Positions 48,016-59,600 of a stretch of DNA of 64,000 nt are shown piece after piece (the first letter of the stretch is position 1; the number at the start of each line of letters is the position of its first letter). The notes below the pieces were generated by a model. It was not told where the DNA came from. It worked only from the letters and a program-made list of their open reading frames with translations, and searched no databases. The stretch comes from Marsupella aquatica (taxonomy: Eukaryota; Marchantiophyta), in the NCBI GenBank assembly GCA_973895155.1, contig OZ316898.1:16182001-16246000 (forward strand), given 5' to 3'. The translations under genes were made by a program, and so were the position numbers.

Positions 48016-49534
48016 TTTGACAAAAAACTTTTTCACGTTTTGGTCGGGGTGGGTAAAACTCAACAATTCTCCCCCATTTTGACCACCTCGGGGAATAACC
48101 AAAATGCCAAGTACCACCTATTATTGGAAATTTAAATTGATTGGTACACCGCGTTGCTAGTTTCAATGGCTACAACCTCGCCAAAAAAGAACCCCAAAAG
48201 TTACCATTTTCCGATCAGAATCTTTTACGAACGGCCAAAAACATGCTCTTTGTTTTTTCAGGAATATTCTTTGATTGTGCAACATGTCTCATAGGGGGGT
48301 CATTTTCCCTGTCGGAGCGGTTAAATTTGGGGGTCACTCGTCTCGAGAGGCGGCACAACCAATGAGGAGAGGGAGGGAAAAAAATAAAACCTGCTCTAAA
48401 GGCGGTGCTAAGCCCCTTAGAAAAAAATATAGGTATAAAAGTTGCACACGGGTTGCATATGCAACGCGTGTCGGGCCAAGCAAATACAAGGGTTAGTAAG
48501 GGGCATGGGGGTGGGAGCATATGGCTGCATATGCAGTCGGGAGTGGTGGCCGGCCACGAGGCAGTAGCCGGAGGGTGAAAAAATGGGAGTAAAAAGCAGG
48601 GGTAAGGCAAACGGGAGGTAGGGTCGGCGGGAGGTTGGAGGTACTGGCGGGGGTGCAGGGGCAAGCAGCCGCCCAGTGCTGCAGTCAGAAGACGGGTGTA
48701 CAAGGGGTGCGGGGTGAGAAGGGGTATGAGGGGCCAAGGGGTGTGTACACACCCCGTGTGTCACACACAAAAATGGACCCCCCTTTAAAACAAAAAATTA
48801 CACCACCAAGGAAAAGGAAAAAGAAGGTGCCGCTTCACACCTTGTCATTTTGATGAGAAAAGTGCCGCTGACAAAAGGAAAAATGTTTTCGGATTTTACC
48901 GGCACCGTTGACAACACCAACAAAGTAAATACTTCCGCCGTGTCTTGATTACTTTGCTTCAAGTGCCAATCCTGGACTCAAAACGATCACTTTATCATGA
49001 TCTCTTCGTTGAGCCTTAGCACTTTGCGTTTCTCCCCCCGAGCCGAGTGTGGCGTCGAGAATACCGTTTCAGCCAAGGCTATGTCTCCATAGCCATGAAA
49101 ATCCAGAAACGTCTCTTTTGATCGTTGCGCTGCACTCAATTCACCCTTGGCAACAAACCAGATACCGAAACAACCAACTTCCCCTGATCTATGATTTAAG
49201 CTATAGTATGCAACGTCTCACGCACCACAAAGCTCACCCCATCAAAAAAATGATCTTAGGTCCCTCCTCCATCAAAGAAACCGCCGGACACGAATCTCTT
49301 TTCACCAAAAAAATCCAGAATGTTGAGAACTTTAATTCCTTCACACCATGAATCTCGATCAGTGATTTCTTCACACCGTTAGATAGCCCTTGCCCCAATC
49401 TATCCGTTGAGACCAACACCTCCAAGTTCAATGTGACGAAACTCCGTGAAATCCACCGACACTGACCGCCGAAAAAACCGTCACCAACACGTCACAAAAT
49501 TTTATTGTCACCTCAACGTCACCTCCCAAGCTTG
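48016..49534. other. 5' leader region of Y, non-coding
   Basis: Between the gag start and the PBS. No coding family is recognised. The part 48440-48800 is G-rich on the plus strand and unlike the neighbouring leader, so it may be yet another insertion. Confidence 0.35.
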
Positions 49535-49546
49535 CTCTAATACCAA
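49535..49546 (-). other. Primer-binding site of Y (Met-tRNA type)
   Basis: The minus strand reads TGGTATTAGAGC one base after the 5' LTR ends (49548). It differs by one base from the plant initiator-Met PBS, which proves the minus orientation of Y. Confidence 0.85.
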
Positions 49547-49547
49547 T

Positions 49548-49875
49548 TGTTAAACTATGACGTCTTTTTTCATGACGATCCATCATTACTCATTCCATGC
49601 ACACATAGTCGACAAAATCTTTATGTGGTTCACCTCTTCTCTAAGGCTACGTCCACACGAACACTCAAGCTTACTTCAAGAGTAGTCAAACACACAAGCT
49701 CTCTCTTCCTCAAGTTGCTTTGTTACAATGAACAAGCACCACTTACCATTGCCTTACACTAGCCTTGGTATATGTAAGGTCACACACGACTAACCTAACC
49801 TCAGCTAAGTCCCTAGTTGAGGTTAACCTAATTGCCATAACCTTTGAGTCATAAGACTAAGAGCAATCCTTAACA
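49548..49875 (-). repeat. 5' LTR of Copia element Y
   Basis: Plus-strand text starts TGTTAAACTATGACG and ends ATCCTTAACA: short inverted termini TGTTAA/TTAACA. It matches 19271-19600. The outer flank is AGAGT at 49876-49880. Confidence 0.93.
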
Positions 49876-49894
49876 AGAGTAGATCCGGCCGTCA

Positions 49895-50605
49895 TGACCA
49901 TTCCTGGCCACGACCGTAGTTAGTATTTAGTGCAACCCCTGGTAGAGGCAGAGGAGATTTTAGGTTCAAAACCAGGTATCCGCAGGATGTGCCGGGAGTC
50001 CCGGCCTTCATGAATAGAGAGCACCAAGGGTGAAGTGTACAACTAATCTTGCCGGGCGAGTGCAAATCCGGGCTCCGTTGTAGTGTACATGACACCGCCG
50101 TTGGGTCAGCTAATTTAGAAGATGTCAAGTCAACCGTGTGTATGTATGACGGATTTTGAAATAAAATCTTTTCCCCACTATTTTCTTCGTGTAAACCGAG
50201 ATTGTATGTTGCGAAGTACAATCATAGTCGTCTCTCTTGTATACGGGTAAGCAGCACTCGGCCAAACGCATTATGCGAGCTGTGCACAAGGTGCCAACTG
50301 TGGATAGTGGTTGCAAGCCCGGGTTGAGTACCCGTATTATTGGATCCGGATCAAAGGCGGACAGCATGAAGGCTTAGACCTCCTAAGGCCGGGGTCGATC
50401 GAGCTATCGACTTAAGGTATGTTCCGGCGGCAGAACACAAAGTATATCTGGGATGCTTATTTAGGTAAGGTTAGGCGCACTTAGCGCTAAGTTACAGGAA
50501 TAGAGTACAGTTCGCACATCCCTCCTTGCCCAAACCCTCAATACTAACAAAGATTATGTTAGATTAAGCCAAAAACCGAGTAAGGACGGAGCTTTCGGTG
50601 TGACA
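49895..50605 (+). repeat. Terminal TG...CA segment of X copy A
   Basis: Starts TGACCATTCCTGG and ends CGGTGTGACA, 711 bp. It is the right-hand remainder of X-A after Y split it; 49881-49894 are the bases between the Y target duplication and this segment. It matches 40325-41328 in reverse. Confidence 0.8.
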
Positions 50606-50959
50606 TGCATAATTAGGTCTGATGACTCACTTTCTCTATTTCCAATTTTCCATATATTGCCCTCAAGATCGAGCCCTTAAATTTGAGCACAATGCCGCAT
50701 TTTGAACACAGCGTCACAAATTCAAAAAATGAAAACATTGACTTCAGACTCGCACACAATGCCCTGGGCACTATATTCGAATAGAGTACCCCTTGGCTCA
50801 CTATTCAAATATAGCGCCCGGGCCTTGTGTTCGGGGGAAGATGGTAGTCAAATTAAAATATCTACTCACATAAATATTTATGATTATTGTTTCAATTCTT
50901 TTAAATAAGTCGAAATAGACAATTATAAAATAGACAAGTAATTCAGAACGAAGGGCAGT

Positions 50960-51572
50960 GACTTCACCAGACTCAACATAATCTGGTCCCTCAACCTCTC
51001 TGACTTGGAATGGAGTAAACTTTTGCACTCACTGTGGTCGTATGATTTCCCCACGAAGTCTCGCACATTTCTGTGCAGAGTGATTGCACAAGGACTTTTC
51101 ACTAATGTCTGGGTCTCTAAGATGGGTAAGAGTGATGGCACCTGCGGTCTGTGCTGTAATGTTCCTGAAACCATTCCTCACATATTCTTCACATGCAAGC
51201 TTGCAAGCAAAAGGTTGGGACTTAGTTGCCAGGACTTTCCCAGATCTGATTACCTGGCCTGCTGCTGATCTGAAAGCCCTGATGGAAGCCTTTTCTGGAC
51301 ACATTCTTGCCCGCTCACTGATAGTTTTCATGGTTTATCAAGTCCTCTGGCACATTTGGCTTGCTTGAGATGACAATGTATTTAATAACAGAAGAAGGCA
51401 AAGTTTTGATCTGCTGAAGATATTTACAGAGATAATCGATCAACTTCATGGCTTGTGTGACGACTCTGGCCCCTGCAACCGGCACACACGGCTGCTGCGG
51501 ACCAAGGAGGAAACTAGTAAGGAACGCTTGCAATGGGTCTCCCGGGCGGAGGCTAGGTTCTTCATTTCTTCT
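50960..51572 (+). mobile_element. LINE (non-LTR) remnant: RT zinc-binding C terminus
   Basis: One frame reads NLSDLEWSKLLHSLWSYDFP, KSRTFLCRVIAQGLFTNVWV, then TCGLCCNVPETIPHIFFTCK, the pattern of the plant LINE zf-RVT domain (aromatic start, CGLC, then H..FF.C). After a frame change it continues QVLWHIWLA, stop, DDNVFNNRR (about 51345-51390), the usual WxIWxARNxxVFN element with the Arg codon now TGA. It ends ARFFISS then TGA near 51572. The 5' part of the LINE is missing. Confidence 0.85.
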
Positions 51573-51660
51573 TGATTTATGACATCTGTCCTAAGTCCAC
51601 TTTACTTTGGCTTTAGGCAGTTCCCTGGCTGGGATTCTTTGGATAGAACAGGGCTTTAAG

Positions 51661-52081
51661 TGTTGAGTATAGACGATAATCGCAACGGTAAGCACATGAC
51701 ATATCCAACATGCAAGTAGTCGACACAAGAGATACGTGGTTCACCTCCTTGAGGCTACGTCCACGGGAACACACAAGAGAGCTTTACTGAACTCTAAGCC
51801 CGTCAGCTATACCGAGTCTCCACAGTGTAAGCTCTCCCTATCTCTCAAGTGGCTCCATAACAATGAGCCTTGGTTCTACATCTCCAAGCACACGTGCCTC
51901 TTATGATATAGTGTGCAACTTAGTTAACCTAACCACATTGTTGTACCTAATCACGTAGTTGTACCTAACCACATTGTTGTACCTAATCACGTAGTTGTAC
52001 CTAACCACGTAGTTGTACCAAACCATGTTGTTGTACCAACCACGTTATACCTAACCTAGACATAAGAGTAAATACCCAACA
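51661..52081. mobile_element. Solo LTR of a Copia family related to Y
   Basis: 421 bp, starting TGTTGAGTAT and ending ACCCAACA, with a perfect 5-bp duplication TTAAG at 51656-51660 and 52082-52086. The middle matches the LTRs of Y (AGTCGACACAAGAG, then ATACGTGGTTCACC and GGCTACGTCCAC). An 18-bp motif (CTAACCACATTGTTGTAC and variants) repeats about six times in tandem at about 51935-52050. This is a product of recombination between two LTRs. Confidence 0.93.
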
Positions 52082-52086
52082 TTAAG

Positions 52087-53956
52087 GTTGCTACATGGGC
52101 CCTTGGTGGTGTTGTGTTCAGGGCATGTCATTGCCTTTGGACCTCTTGCCCGGGTTCTCTTAGTGGTAGCATGGTTTGTATTGGGGTTTTAGTGGTATTG
52201 TTTTCAATTCTTTTGGCTTCTTGCCTGCCCACAATGGGCCTCACTATTGCCTTTTTGGCCCCCTTTCCCGTAGGGTTTTTGCAGGTTTTACTGGAAAGAA
52301 AAATATAATATTTGTTATTTTTAAAAATAGACTAGTAATAGAATGAACATGAGATATCCCGAACTCTCTATTCCTGATATAGTTGGCTCGTTCTATGACA
52401 CACCTATTTTTAACTTATTCACAATAAAATCTAATCTATGTAACTAGTTTATGAAAGACAAGTTATCATATAGTATTCAAGAATATTGAAACAATAATTA
52501 TAAAAAGTAAAGTAACAAAAACATATCATTAAAGTGAATAGATAATTGTACTCTCTGGGTAAAACACAAGTACAAGTCAGTGTACCTTGTTGTAGGTACA
52601 ATATTTTGTGATTGAAAGCTAAGCAAACTAATTATGTACCTTTCCGGGGGCTCTCTATTTAGGTGGGGCTTATCTGTTTAGGTGACACCTATAAACCATA
52701 ATCATTGGAATTCTTTTAAACCATAGACATATAAGCTACCGGACATCTTTGTATTGTGCCCCAGTTGTCTGGTTGAGTTTGGAGAGTGTTTGAAGAATTA
52801 TGTAGTATCAAGAAATTCTAATGAAAATGGGGAGTGCTTACAGCATAAATACACAATAAAACTAGAGGGATAACATAAATTATTAAACTAAAAATATTAA
52901 AAGAAGTTTAAGCATGTCTACTTAAAAAAAGTTATTTGAAAAAATTACAGGGGTTGGAAGAAATTATTAAAATCATAAACATACAAAGTAAAAGCATAGA
53001 ATAGACCAAATTGACATAAAAATATATAGCAAACAATTCTAATAACACAAGGTAACCAAAGTGTGTCCCGCCATTATAGCAGCATCAAAAAAATTGCTGA
53101 TAAACAGTGGAGCACCGACCCAACCGAATAGATACTTTTCATGAGCCTACAGTCCTGACAGCGGCTCACTCCAATAAGCCCTGGCTAATAAGAAATCACA
53201 ACAGTACGGCAAAGAACGCAAAACCGAGGCAGGTATAAAAATAATGGCGAAAATTAAAGAAAGTGGCTCGAAGGCACGTGGTGCGCGCATAGCAATAACT
53301 TTGATGTCCCCTCGGCCTTGCCGTGTGAGACGTGGCAGCCAGCGGCCCCAAAGCAAGTGAGCCAAGTGGTCGCCTCTTTTCCCGACACCTCAACTTGTTC
53401 TGCATTCCCACATGAATGAGATAAAGGACTCCCCCTCGTTTCCTTCCGATCCAGAAATCCAATCCATGCCGCCTATCCGGAATCCAAAGCCCTTTTGCTG
53501 AGACAGCTAAGCACCGTCTCACAAAACAATACAAACGCTAGTGAATATACACTGTAGCCAAGGTGGCAAGTGGAAACTAGCCTCGATTCTTGTATATCCC
53601 GTCCGTTTTCATGACACGGCAAGGCAAGGCAAGTGTATTCATATTGTAGTGCAGTCCGAGTTTAACACCTAAGTCATTGTATGCATTCGCACTGCATATG
53701 CTCGGAGGTTTTCACCAGCTGCTTTGGATCGGTCAATCTGAGCGTGTCAAAGATTTCTTCATTTCGACGCGGCCGGTATCGATTGAGCAAGCCGATTATA
53801 ATAGTTCGAGCTAATTCGTAAGGTATTTCTACTTCCAATTGAGGTGAAGATGTATTTCTGAAGTCCTTTTTCGGGTTCCATATGAGAATTCGGTCCAGCT
53901 AACGAGAAGCAAAGTTAATGTAATGTGTTGGAAACTATGACAGGAGAAGATCCATC
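52087..53956. other. Intergenic region: AT-rich part and LEA14 upstream region
   Basis: 52087-53050 is AT-rich with no gene or repeat recognised. From about 53100 to 53956 the sequence is less AT-rich and holds stress-type motifs upstream of LEA14. The open frames at 53147-53534 (minus) have no coding character. Confidence 0.4.
53114..53336 (+). promoter_or_regulatory. Cluster of DRE and ABRE-type motifs upstream of LEA14
   Basis: ACCGAC (DRE/CRT core) at 53114-53119, G-box CACGTG at 53275-53280 within GGCACGTGGTG, and ACGTGGC (ABRE) at 53330-53336. All are 620-850 bp upstream of the LEA14 ATG. ABRE and DRE sites are known to drive abscisic-acid and drought induction of LEA genes. Binding here is inferred from motif matches only. 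Confidence 0.45.
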
Positions 53957-54829
53957 ATGTCGAGTATCCTGGGCAAAGTGAAGGACATGGCGGTGGAAAA
54001 GCTCGAGCGCATAGAGAAACCCTCATGTGATGTAACACACCTGGGATTCAAGGACGTGAACCGCAAGAACGTAACGCTGGCAAGCACATTGAGCGTCAAA
54101 AATCCTTACGACCACGATTTGCCCATTGTCACCGTTACCTATAGGATTCTCTCCAATAACAGGTGGGTGATGTATGTTCCGGTCTCTCTCTCGTTCTGAT
54201 TAGAAAGTCACTTCAGAATTGCGCGAAGGTTTATGCTATGCTACTCCGATGCTAGAGGTCAATGGTGTTACTGTTACGTGCAACTGGTAGTGCAGCCAGC
54301 TTGCCTGTTTTGTTCGTTGTGCCGGTAGACAATTTACAATGCATTTTTTCGGCCTACCCCTACCTGTATAGTTGCTGTCGATCAGTATCAAAAATGAGTC
54401 CGCCTGTGCAAAACATAATATATACATGTCCAGACAGATGCTCAAGTTCGCCATCTAGGCTCTCCACCATTTGCTTGACAAAGCAGCAAGCGGATACCTT
54501 GTCAAGCTGATGTATCTTATTTTAAGTAAGCAGGTGCCATTTGAAGAGTCCGATTGCTAAGGTTGGACATTTTGCCCAGGGAGCTTGGCCGCGGAGAGTT
54601 GACCGACAACAGTGACATCAAAGCCAACGATAGCACTCAACTTGAGCTTCCCACCACGGTCGAGTACGACTTTTTGTGGAACATCGTTAAGGATATCGGA
54701 TCGGACTGGGACATCGATTATACACTCGAAGTTGGCGCACAATTTAAGCTACCTATCGTCGGCAAGTTCACCATTCCTCTCAATCATTCCGGGACTATTA
54801 AGCTGCCAACTTTCTCTGACATGTTTTAA
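53957..54829 (+). CDS. LEA14: LEA14-like desiccation protein (LEA_2 family), 2 exons
   Basis: Exons 53957-54162 and 54580-54829, GT-AG junction, 456 nt giving 151 residues, the usual LEA14 length. The start codon gives MSSILGKVKDMAVEKLERIE, matching the family N terminus. Then come VKNPYDHDLPI (the conserved NPY segment of the LEA_2/WHy beta-sandwich), LKANDST-like text, and DWDIDYTLEVG with FTIPL near the C terminus. LEA14 proteins are small soluble folded LEA proteins without signal peptide, induced by drying, salt or wounding and thought to protect cell components. The intron (417 nt) holds nothing notable. The frame is intact with no oddities. It converges on the Argonaute gene, whose stop lies 1.8 kb away. 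Confidence 0.95.
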
Positions 54830-56633
54830 ATTGAAAATGTCACAGTATGACGCAAACACCGCGAATAGCGTGTTGAAAACATCCATGTGCTTATGTTAAT
54901 CAGAACACTTAGTTGTAAAGGATTTACTCTTTTGAAAGAGTCGGGTTTAATCTTTCAAGTTGCGACTATGATAAATGGATAATAACCATCCAGAAGGCGC
55001 TGGTTTTACAATGGTAGCCCTGACTTTGCTCGGAAATTTGCACTGATATGTAAGCTCGAGAGTTCGAGAGGGTACCTTGCCTCGCACGTTCATGGAAATT
55101 GAAGAGTCAATTGTAATTTGTAGAATTGTCATGCTTCTTTCGCCTCCAATGTAACTGATGAATGTTCAGTACAACAATTTACGGGTCTTTCCGTAGCTGT
55201 GGAAATTTTCCTTGCAATTGGCTTTAGTATCACAGCTACATATATAGCCCTTTGCGTACCGTATTCTTCACAGATGTTCAGTACTTCAATAAAGTCTGAA
55301 ACATTTCGACTAGTCAATATACAGACTGCTCTTTAACATACTGTCTGCCAAATCAACAAACCACTTCACTCGATCCCCTCCTTTCTAAATTCAAATTGTC
55401 ATAAAAAATAAGTACTTTAAATGTGTTTTGTTAGTGCGTCGTTATTGAACAATTCATCGTCACAACATCACTTATCAAATTGACCAGTTACAACACGCGC
55501 CATGTTGTCATATTCGCATGATCATCGCGGATTCGGGATAATTACAGTACACTAATCTCTCCAGTATTTTATACTAACATGAACGAAACATCTAACAGAA
55601 AATATGAAACGAGTATGTTTAACGAAATATTCAGCAACACTATAAAATATACATCTTAATCGCGAAATAATCAATTTTGCATAATCTGCACATATAGTTC
55701 CACGGTAAAGTTCTAACATTCTGTATGCGCTAACAGAGTGTACATATAGTGCCACGGTAAAGTGGAAAGCAATCTCACGTAGTTCGAACACTCTGTATGC
55801 GCCAACAAAGTGTACATGTGGCGCAACGGTAAAGTAAAAAGCAATGTCACCTAGTTCCATCGTGCTGTATGCGCTAACAGGGTTTAACTTACCCGAATCA
55901 AGTTTTCATTCGTGCACTTATAAATGTGTTCATCGCACTTATAAATGTGTTCATCGTGCATTATTTATTAATAAGAAGTCTAAACATCGTAACAACTAAA
56001 CAAGCCACAACATATTTGACTAGGATAATAATACATAGTAGTACAACTAATCACGACATTCAATTTGATACTCATAACTAATATACACACACGTCACCAA
56101 TGCACGAACGATGTTAACTTTGCACAGATGACGAGCTGAAATTGTGGCATTCCAACAAAAAAAAACACTTCCGATTACAACTTCTCAACTTGTGATAAAA
56201 GTTTCAAATCTATGCGCACTCATGTCTTAAAACCTTCCCAGGCATCCAAGCTGATGGGAACATATGAAAACTCAAATGGCTTCAGTAAACTGAGGAAGAA
56301 TTCTTCACCTTCGCAAAGGTCCTTCCAGTATGTGCGTTCACACAAAACATACTGGATTTCAAGTAACATGGAGTTTTGAATGCTTCTCATATAGTGTGGA
56401 AATAAGAGCCCGGCGATGAGATGGGTGAGGGTGTCTCAAGATACACTCAACCAGCCCTCCACACTAACGAAGACTCTCCAAATGTCTATCAAAATTTTTG
56501 CTACAAAATTGTAATTACTTGCAAACTCTATGCTAGTTCCCATGGGTGGACAACACTATGTACATAATGGGAATTACATGTATAATCTGGTATACCTGCC
56601 CACGATACCAGCAGCAAGCCAGGCTCATCTGGC
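54830..56633. other. Convergent spacer between LEA14 and the Argonaute gene
   Basis: Contains both 3' UTRs and the 72-bp tandem repeat at 55686-55885. A second small duplication, ACTTATAAATGTGTTCATCG, occurs twice near 55917-55957. No further gene is recognised. Confidence 0.5.
55686..55885. repeat. 72-bp tandem repeat, about 2.5 copies
   Basis: CTGTATGCGC starts at 55721, 55793 and 55865, exactly 72 bp apart. Each unit carries ACAnAGTGTACAT and a CnACGGTAAAGT phrase. A shortened unit lies before the first. The minus-strand open frame at 55552-55860 is a by-product of the repeat. Confidence 0.88.
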
Positions 56634-59600
56634 TTACGTGTAAAACATCTTGTTTTGTATGAACGCACATATTGTAGGGAGAGGTTGAACAGGTTCTACC
56701 CTCCCACTCCTAGACGATGTCTCCGATCCAGACCCGTCATTATTAACGAAATTTCTGCAGTGCTGCGCTGCGAGGTGGGCATAATAAGCTGGGGCAGCTG
56801 CACGCATATACACAACTAGGTTACAGACCCCAAAGCCTACAATTCCGTTAAAAAAATTTGGAAATCTGAAAGACGGTACATTATCATGAACCCCGACAGG
56901 ACAGATAACATCAAAATCCATCTGACAACAATTCATAATTTAAAGTAAAACTATACTACATAAGGACAACCAAGTTTTCATCTATATTTTCAAACCAAAA
57001 GGTCTGCGTCACGTGCGTAACCTGACTCCAAGAGGCTTACCTACAGATACTGCAGTGGTGCACCTCGCGTAACTGAATCCAAAAACAAACATTATATGAA
57101 TAAAATATTGCACAAAATAGATCAGTCGACGAAACCAACTTTACACTTTCCTCGTTAACATTTCGATCAGACTAAGAACTTTTTTAACGAACGAAATTTC
57201 TAGAAGGCGAAATTAAAAACAACTACGAAGAAAAGATAACCGACACTAACCTGTAGCATAAACAGTGGGTCAAATGCTGCAGCTCATCTGCTGTGAATCC
57301 GATCTCATCATACAAAACGTGATAATGGGTTGGACGCGAAGTCCCCTGTCCACGGCAGCATAACTACGTCAGTGAAAATACCAACGACCCGAGAATGTAG
57401 GAGGACGCTCAATAGTGGAGACACTGCCAGATGTACTTTGAAATTTGCTTACAATGAGGCCGGCGTGACTGCACAGGAAGAAATCATTGTCTCGAGGATG
57501 ACAGACATCAGTGTCTACGATTGTACCTGCACCAAATGGACGAAAACAACTACAAATTAACGCGCTAGTCAAGAGAGCATCCAAACATGATGGAAGGGAT
57601 ATGTAATGACGACCCTTCTCCTCTCTAGGCTTCTAGTCCCGTCACCTTAATCAACTCGGACGCTACCCAGTTTAACTCGGAATATTGAAAGCAAGAAATG
57701 TGTTACCTGGTTTTACATTCCCAGTACCAGTAGCAGGGAAAAAGCGAGTATGATGCCTTTTCTGGACCACAATAAGCGTGACCTTAGGGTTATATGTACT
57801 GCTATCTGGGTCGCTCTCAAGCCCTCTGAGCCCTTTCTTGAAAGCCATCAGCTCGGTTTCCAAAACTTGCTGGAACTGTGATTCACTCACACCATCCCTG
57901 AAAGGTGACACCACCAGTTCAGACAGAGCTCAGTTAGTTTTTAGAGCTAAATTATCGTTCTCAAATTTGACGTGCAGAAACGATACACATAAGAAACGAG
58001 TTGAGAGAAGACTATGCAAACCTGTAGATAACGATTTGTTGAGGTTTCCTACTTTCAGTTGTTGGCCCTTTGCAGGAACTGAAGAACTGTTTCATAAGCT
58101 CCCTAGAAGGATGATAAATTCAGAAACGTTAGATTGACAAGCACCGCACTGCCGAACTACGCTGCGGAGTAAGCATTAACTTAAGGCAGCCCAAGGAGGA
58201 TGCAAAATTCAACGTTAGCAAGCAACTTATAAGCAATCGTTGAACGGATATACAAAAGTAGATCTTCATATGGCCGACTGACTTACATGACCATTCCTCC
58301 TTTCTTCTTTCCTCCAACCTCCTCCTCATATAGACCTTCGATCATCTCCGTCTTAGGGGGTTGCGCTCTCACACGTGTCGCATATTTAGAAAATTTTGGC
58401 CACTCCATCGAAGCAACAGCCTGCCAGCACATACAGGAATTAAAACTGGGCGGACATCCGTTACATAAACTGAGAGCATACTTTGCGCCAAATGCACTTC
58501 TAACTGCCAGCAAAAATGTATTTTCAGGAGAACAAACACTTACAGCTGCAATGGACGGAGAGCTCGCATCGCCCGGAGAACCATGAGATACATCGAGGCC
58601 GAAAATGCATGTCGGGACCTGCGAGACCTTCGGCAGCATCTTCTTCTCCTCGTTAGCAAGCAACGTGTTGTAACCTCCCCACTGTAGTTCGCAACCAAGT
58701 TGTCAATAGCGCGAGCTGGATCGGATCGCACTCACAACGCAAAGGCGGAAAATGTAGAACGGAACGGAAATTCAATGAAAGGGAAAATGACTTAGGAACG
58801 GCATGAATACCTTCAAATTGATCTTCAGAGCTACATTTGTCAGGTACTGATCCTTCACATTGCGTGGTGGTACGATGCATTGGCTAACAATACCAATGCG
58901 GGTCTCGCACATTTTTTTCAAAGGAGCTGCAAATACAAACGAATCTTTAGGAATCCATCTAGCCAAAGAAGCGATTAATCACTCGCGTACCACCCTAAAC
59001 CTCCTAAATAGCACACTCTGCAGCAAAAGCAGCACGAGCCAGTAATTGTTCAAACTCTGCCTGGGTCCTGGACCATCAAACCCTCAATGTCGTTTGGGTC
59101 AAATAATGATCGTGAATTGAGAGTAAAATGGGACAGATACACACCGTAAAGCTCAGAAGACTTCTCCGGCAGAATCGCCAGTATAAACGTCGGCTGCAGC
59201 TGACTCATCTGTCTCATAATCATGTCCTTTATGCGCTCCTCGGGATTTCTGTTCGTCATGTTGCGTTCTTCATTGAAAATAACAGCATCATCCAACTTCT
59301 GCGGAGAACAATAGGGGGCAGTAACGACTCCCATAAGGACAAAGGAGCACGAAGGTCACGACTGTACGCAGTGACTACAAACAACAGACGACAACGTAAG
59401 TCAGCGTACCATCACTAACAATTACCGGTAATTGTCACGGGTGAAGATAAACATGCTGTGGACCATGTCCTAAACAAGGTGGCCAACAGTCAGACACGAC
59501 CACCTGAATTTCAAAGTGCTGTCAATTAAATCAGTGCTGGAGGACACTTCACTCCCGAATCCTGGATTACCATGCCTTTGTTAGTACAGACTTGTTTCAG

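Larger units (their letters stand above)
19271..49875 (-). mobile_element. Element Y: Ty1/Copia retrotransposon split by nested insertions
   Basis: Two direct LTRs (19271-19600 and 49548-49875) bound this 30.6-kb interval, and a perfect 5-bp duplication AGAGT sits outside both. On the minus strand the order is 5' LTR (49875-49548), Met-tRNA-type PBS (49546-49535), leader, gag (to about 47200), zinc knuckle (about 47000), protease (about 46835), integrase (46590-45715), then element Z as an insertion, then RT (37132-36085), a ~15.5-kb insertion, the RT end and RNase H (20610-19812), PPT (19612-19601) and 3' LTR. About 200 bp of RT, after the YVDD box, is missing at the second break. Stops and frameshifts abound, so it is long dead. 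Confidence 0.92.

Noticed and set aside
49895-50605. Calling this a solo LTR of an independent element
   Set aside because: No target duplication flanks it, and the same segment ends X-B, so it is better seen as the terminal part of X.
53147-53534. Two minus-strand frames upstream of LEA14
   Set aside because: No homology; the region fits a promoter better.
55552-55860. 102-codon minus-strand open frame
   Set aside because: It translates the 72-bp tandem repeat (multiple of three) and has no other support.
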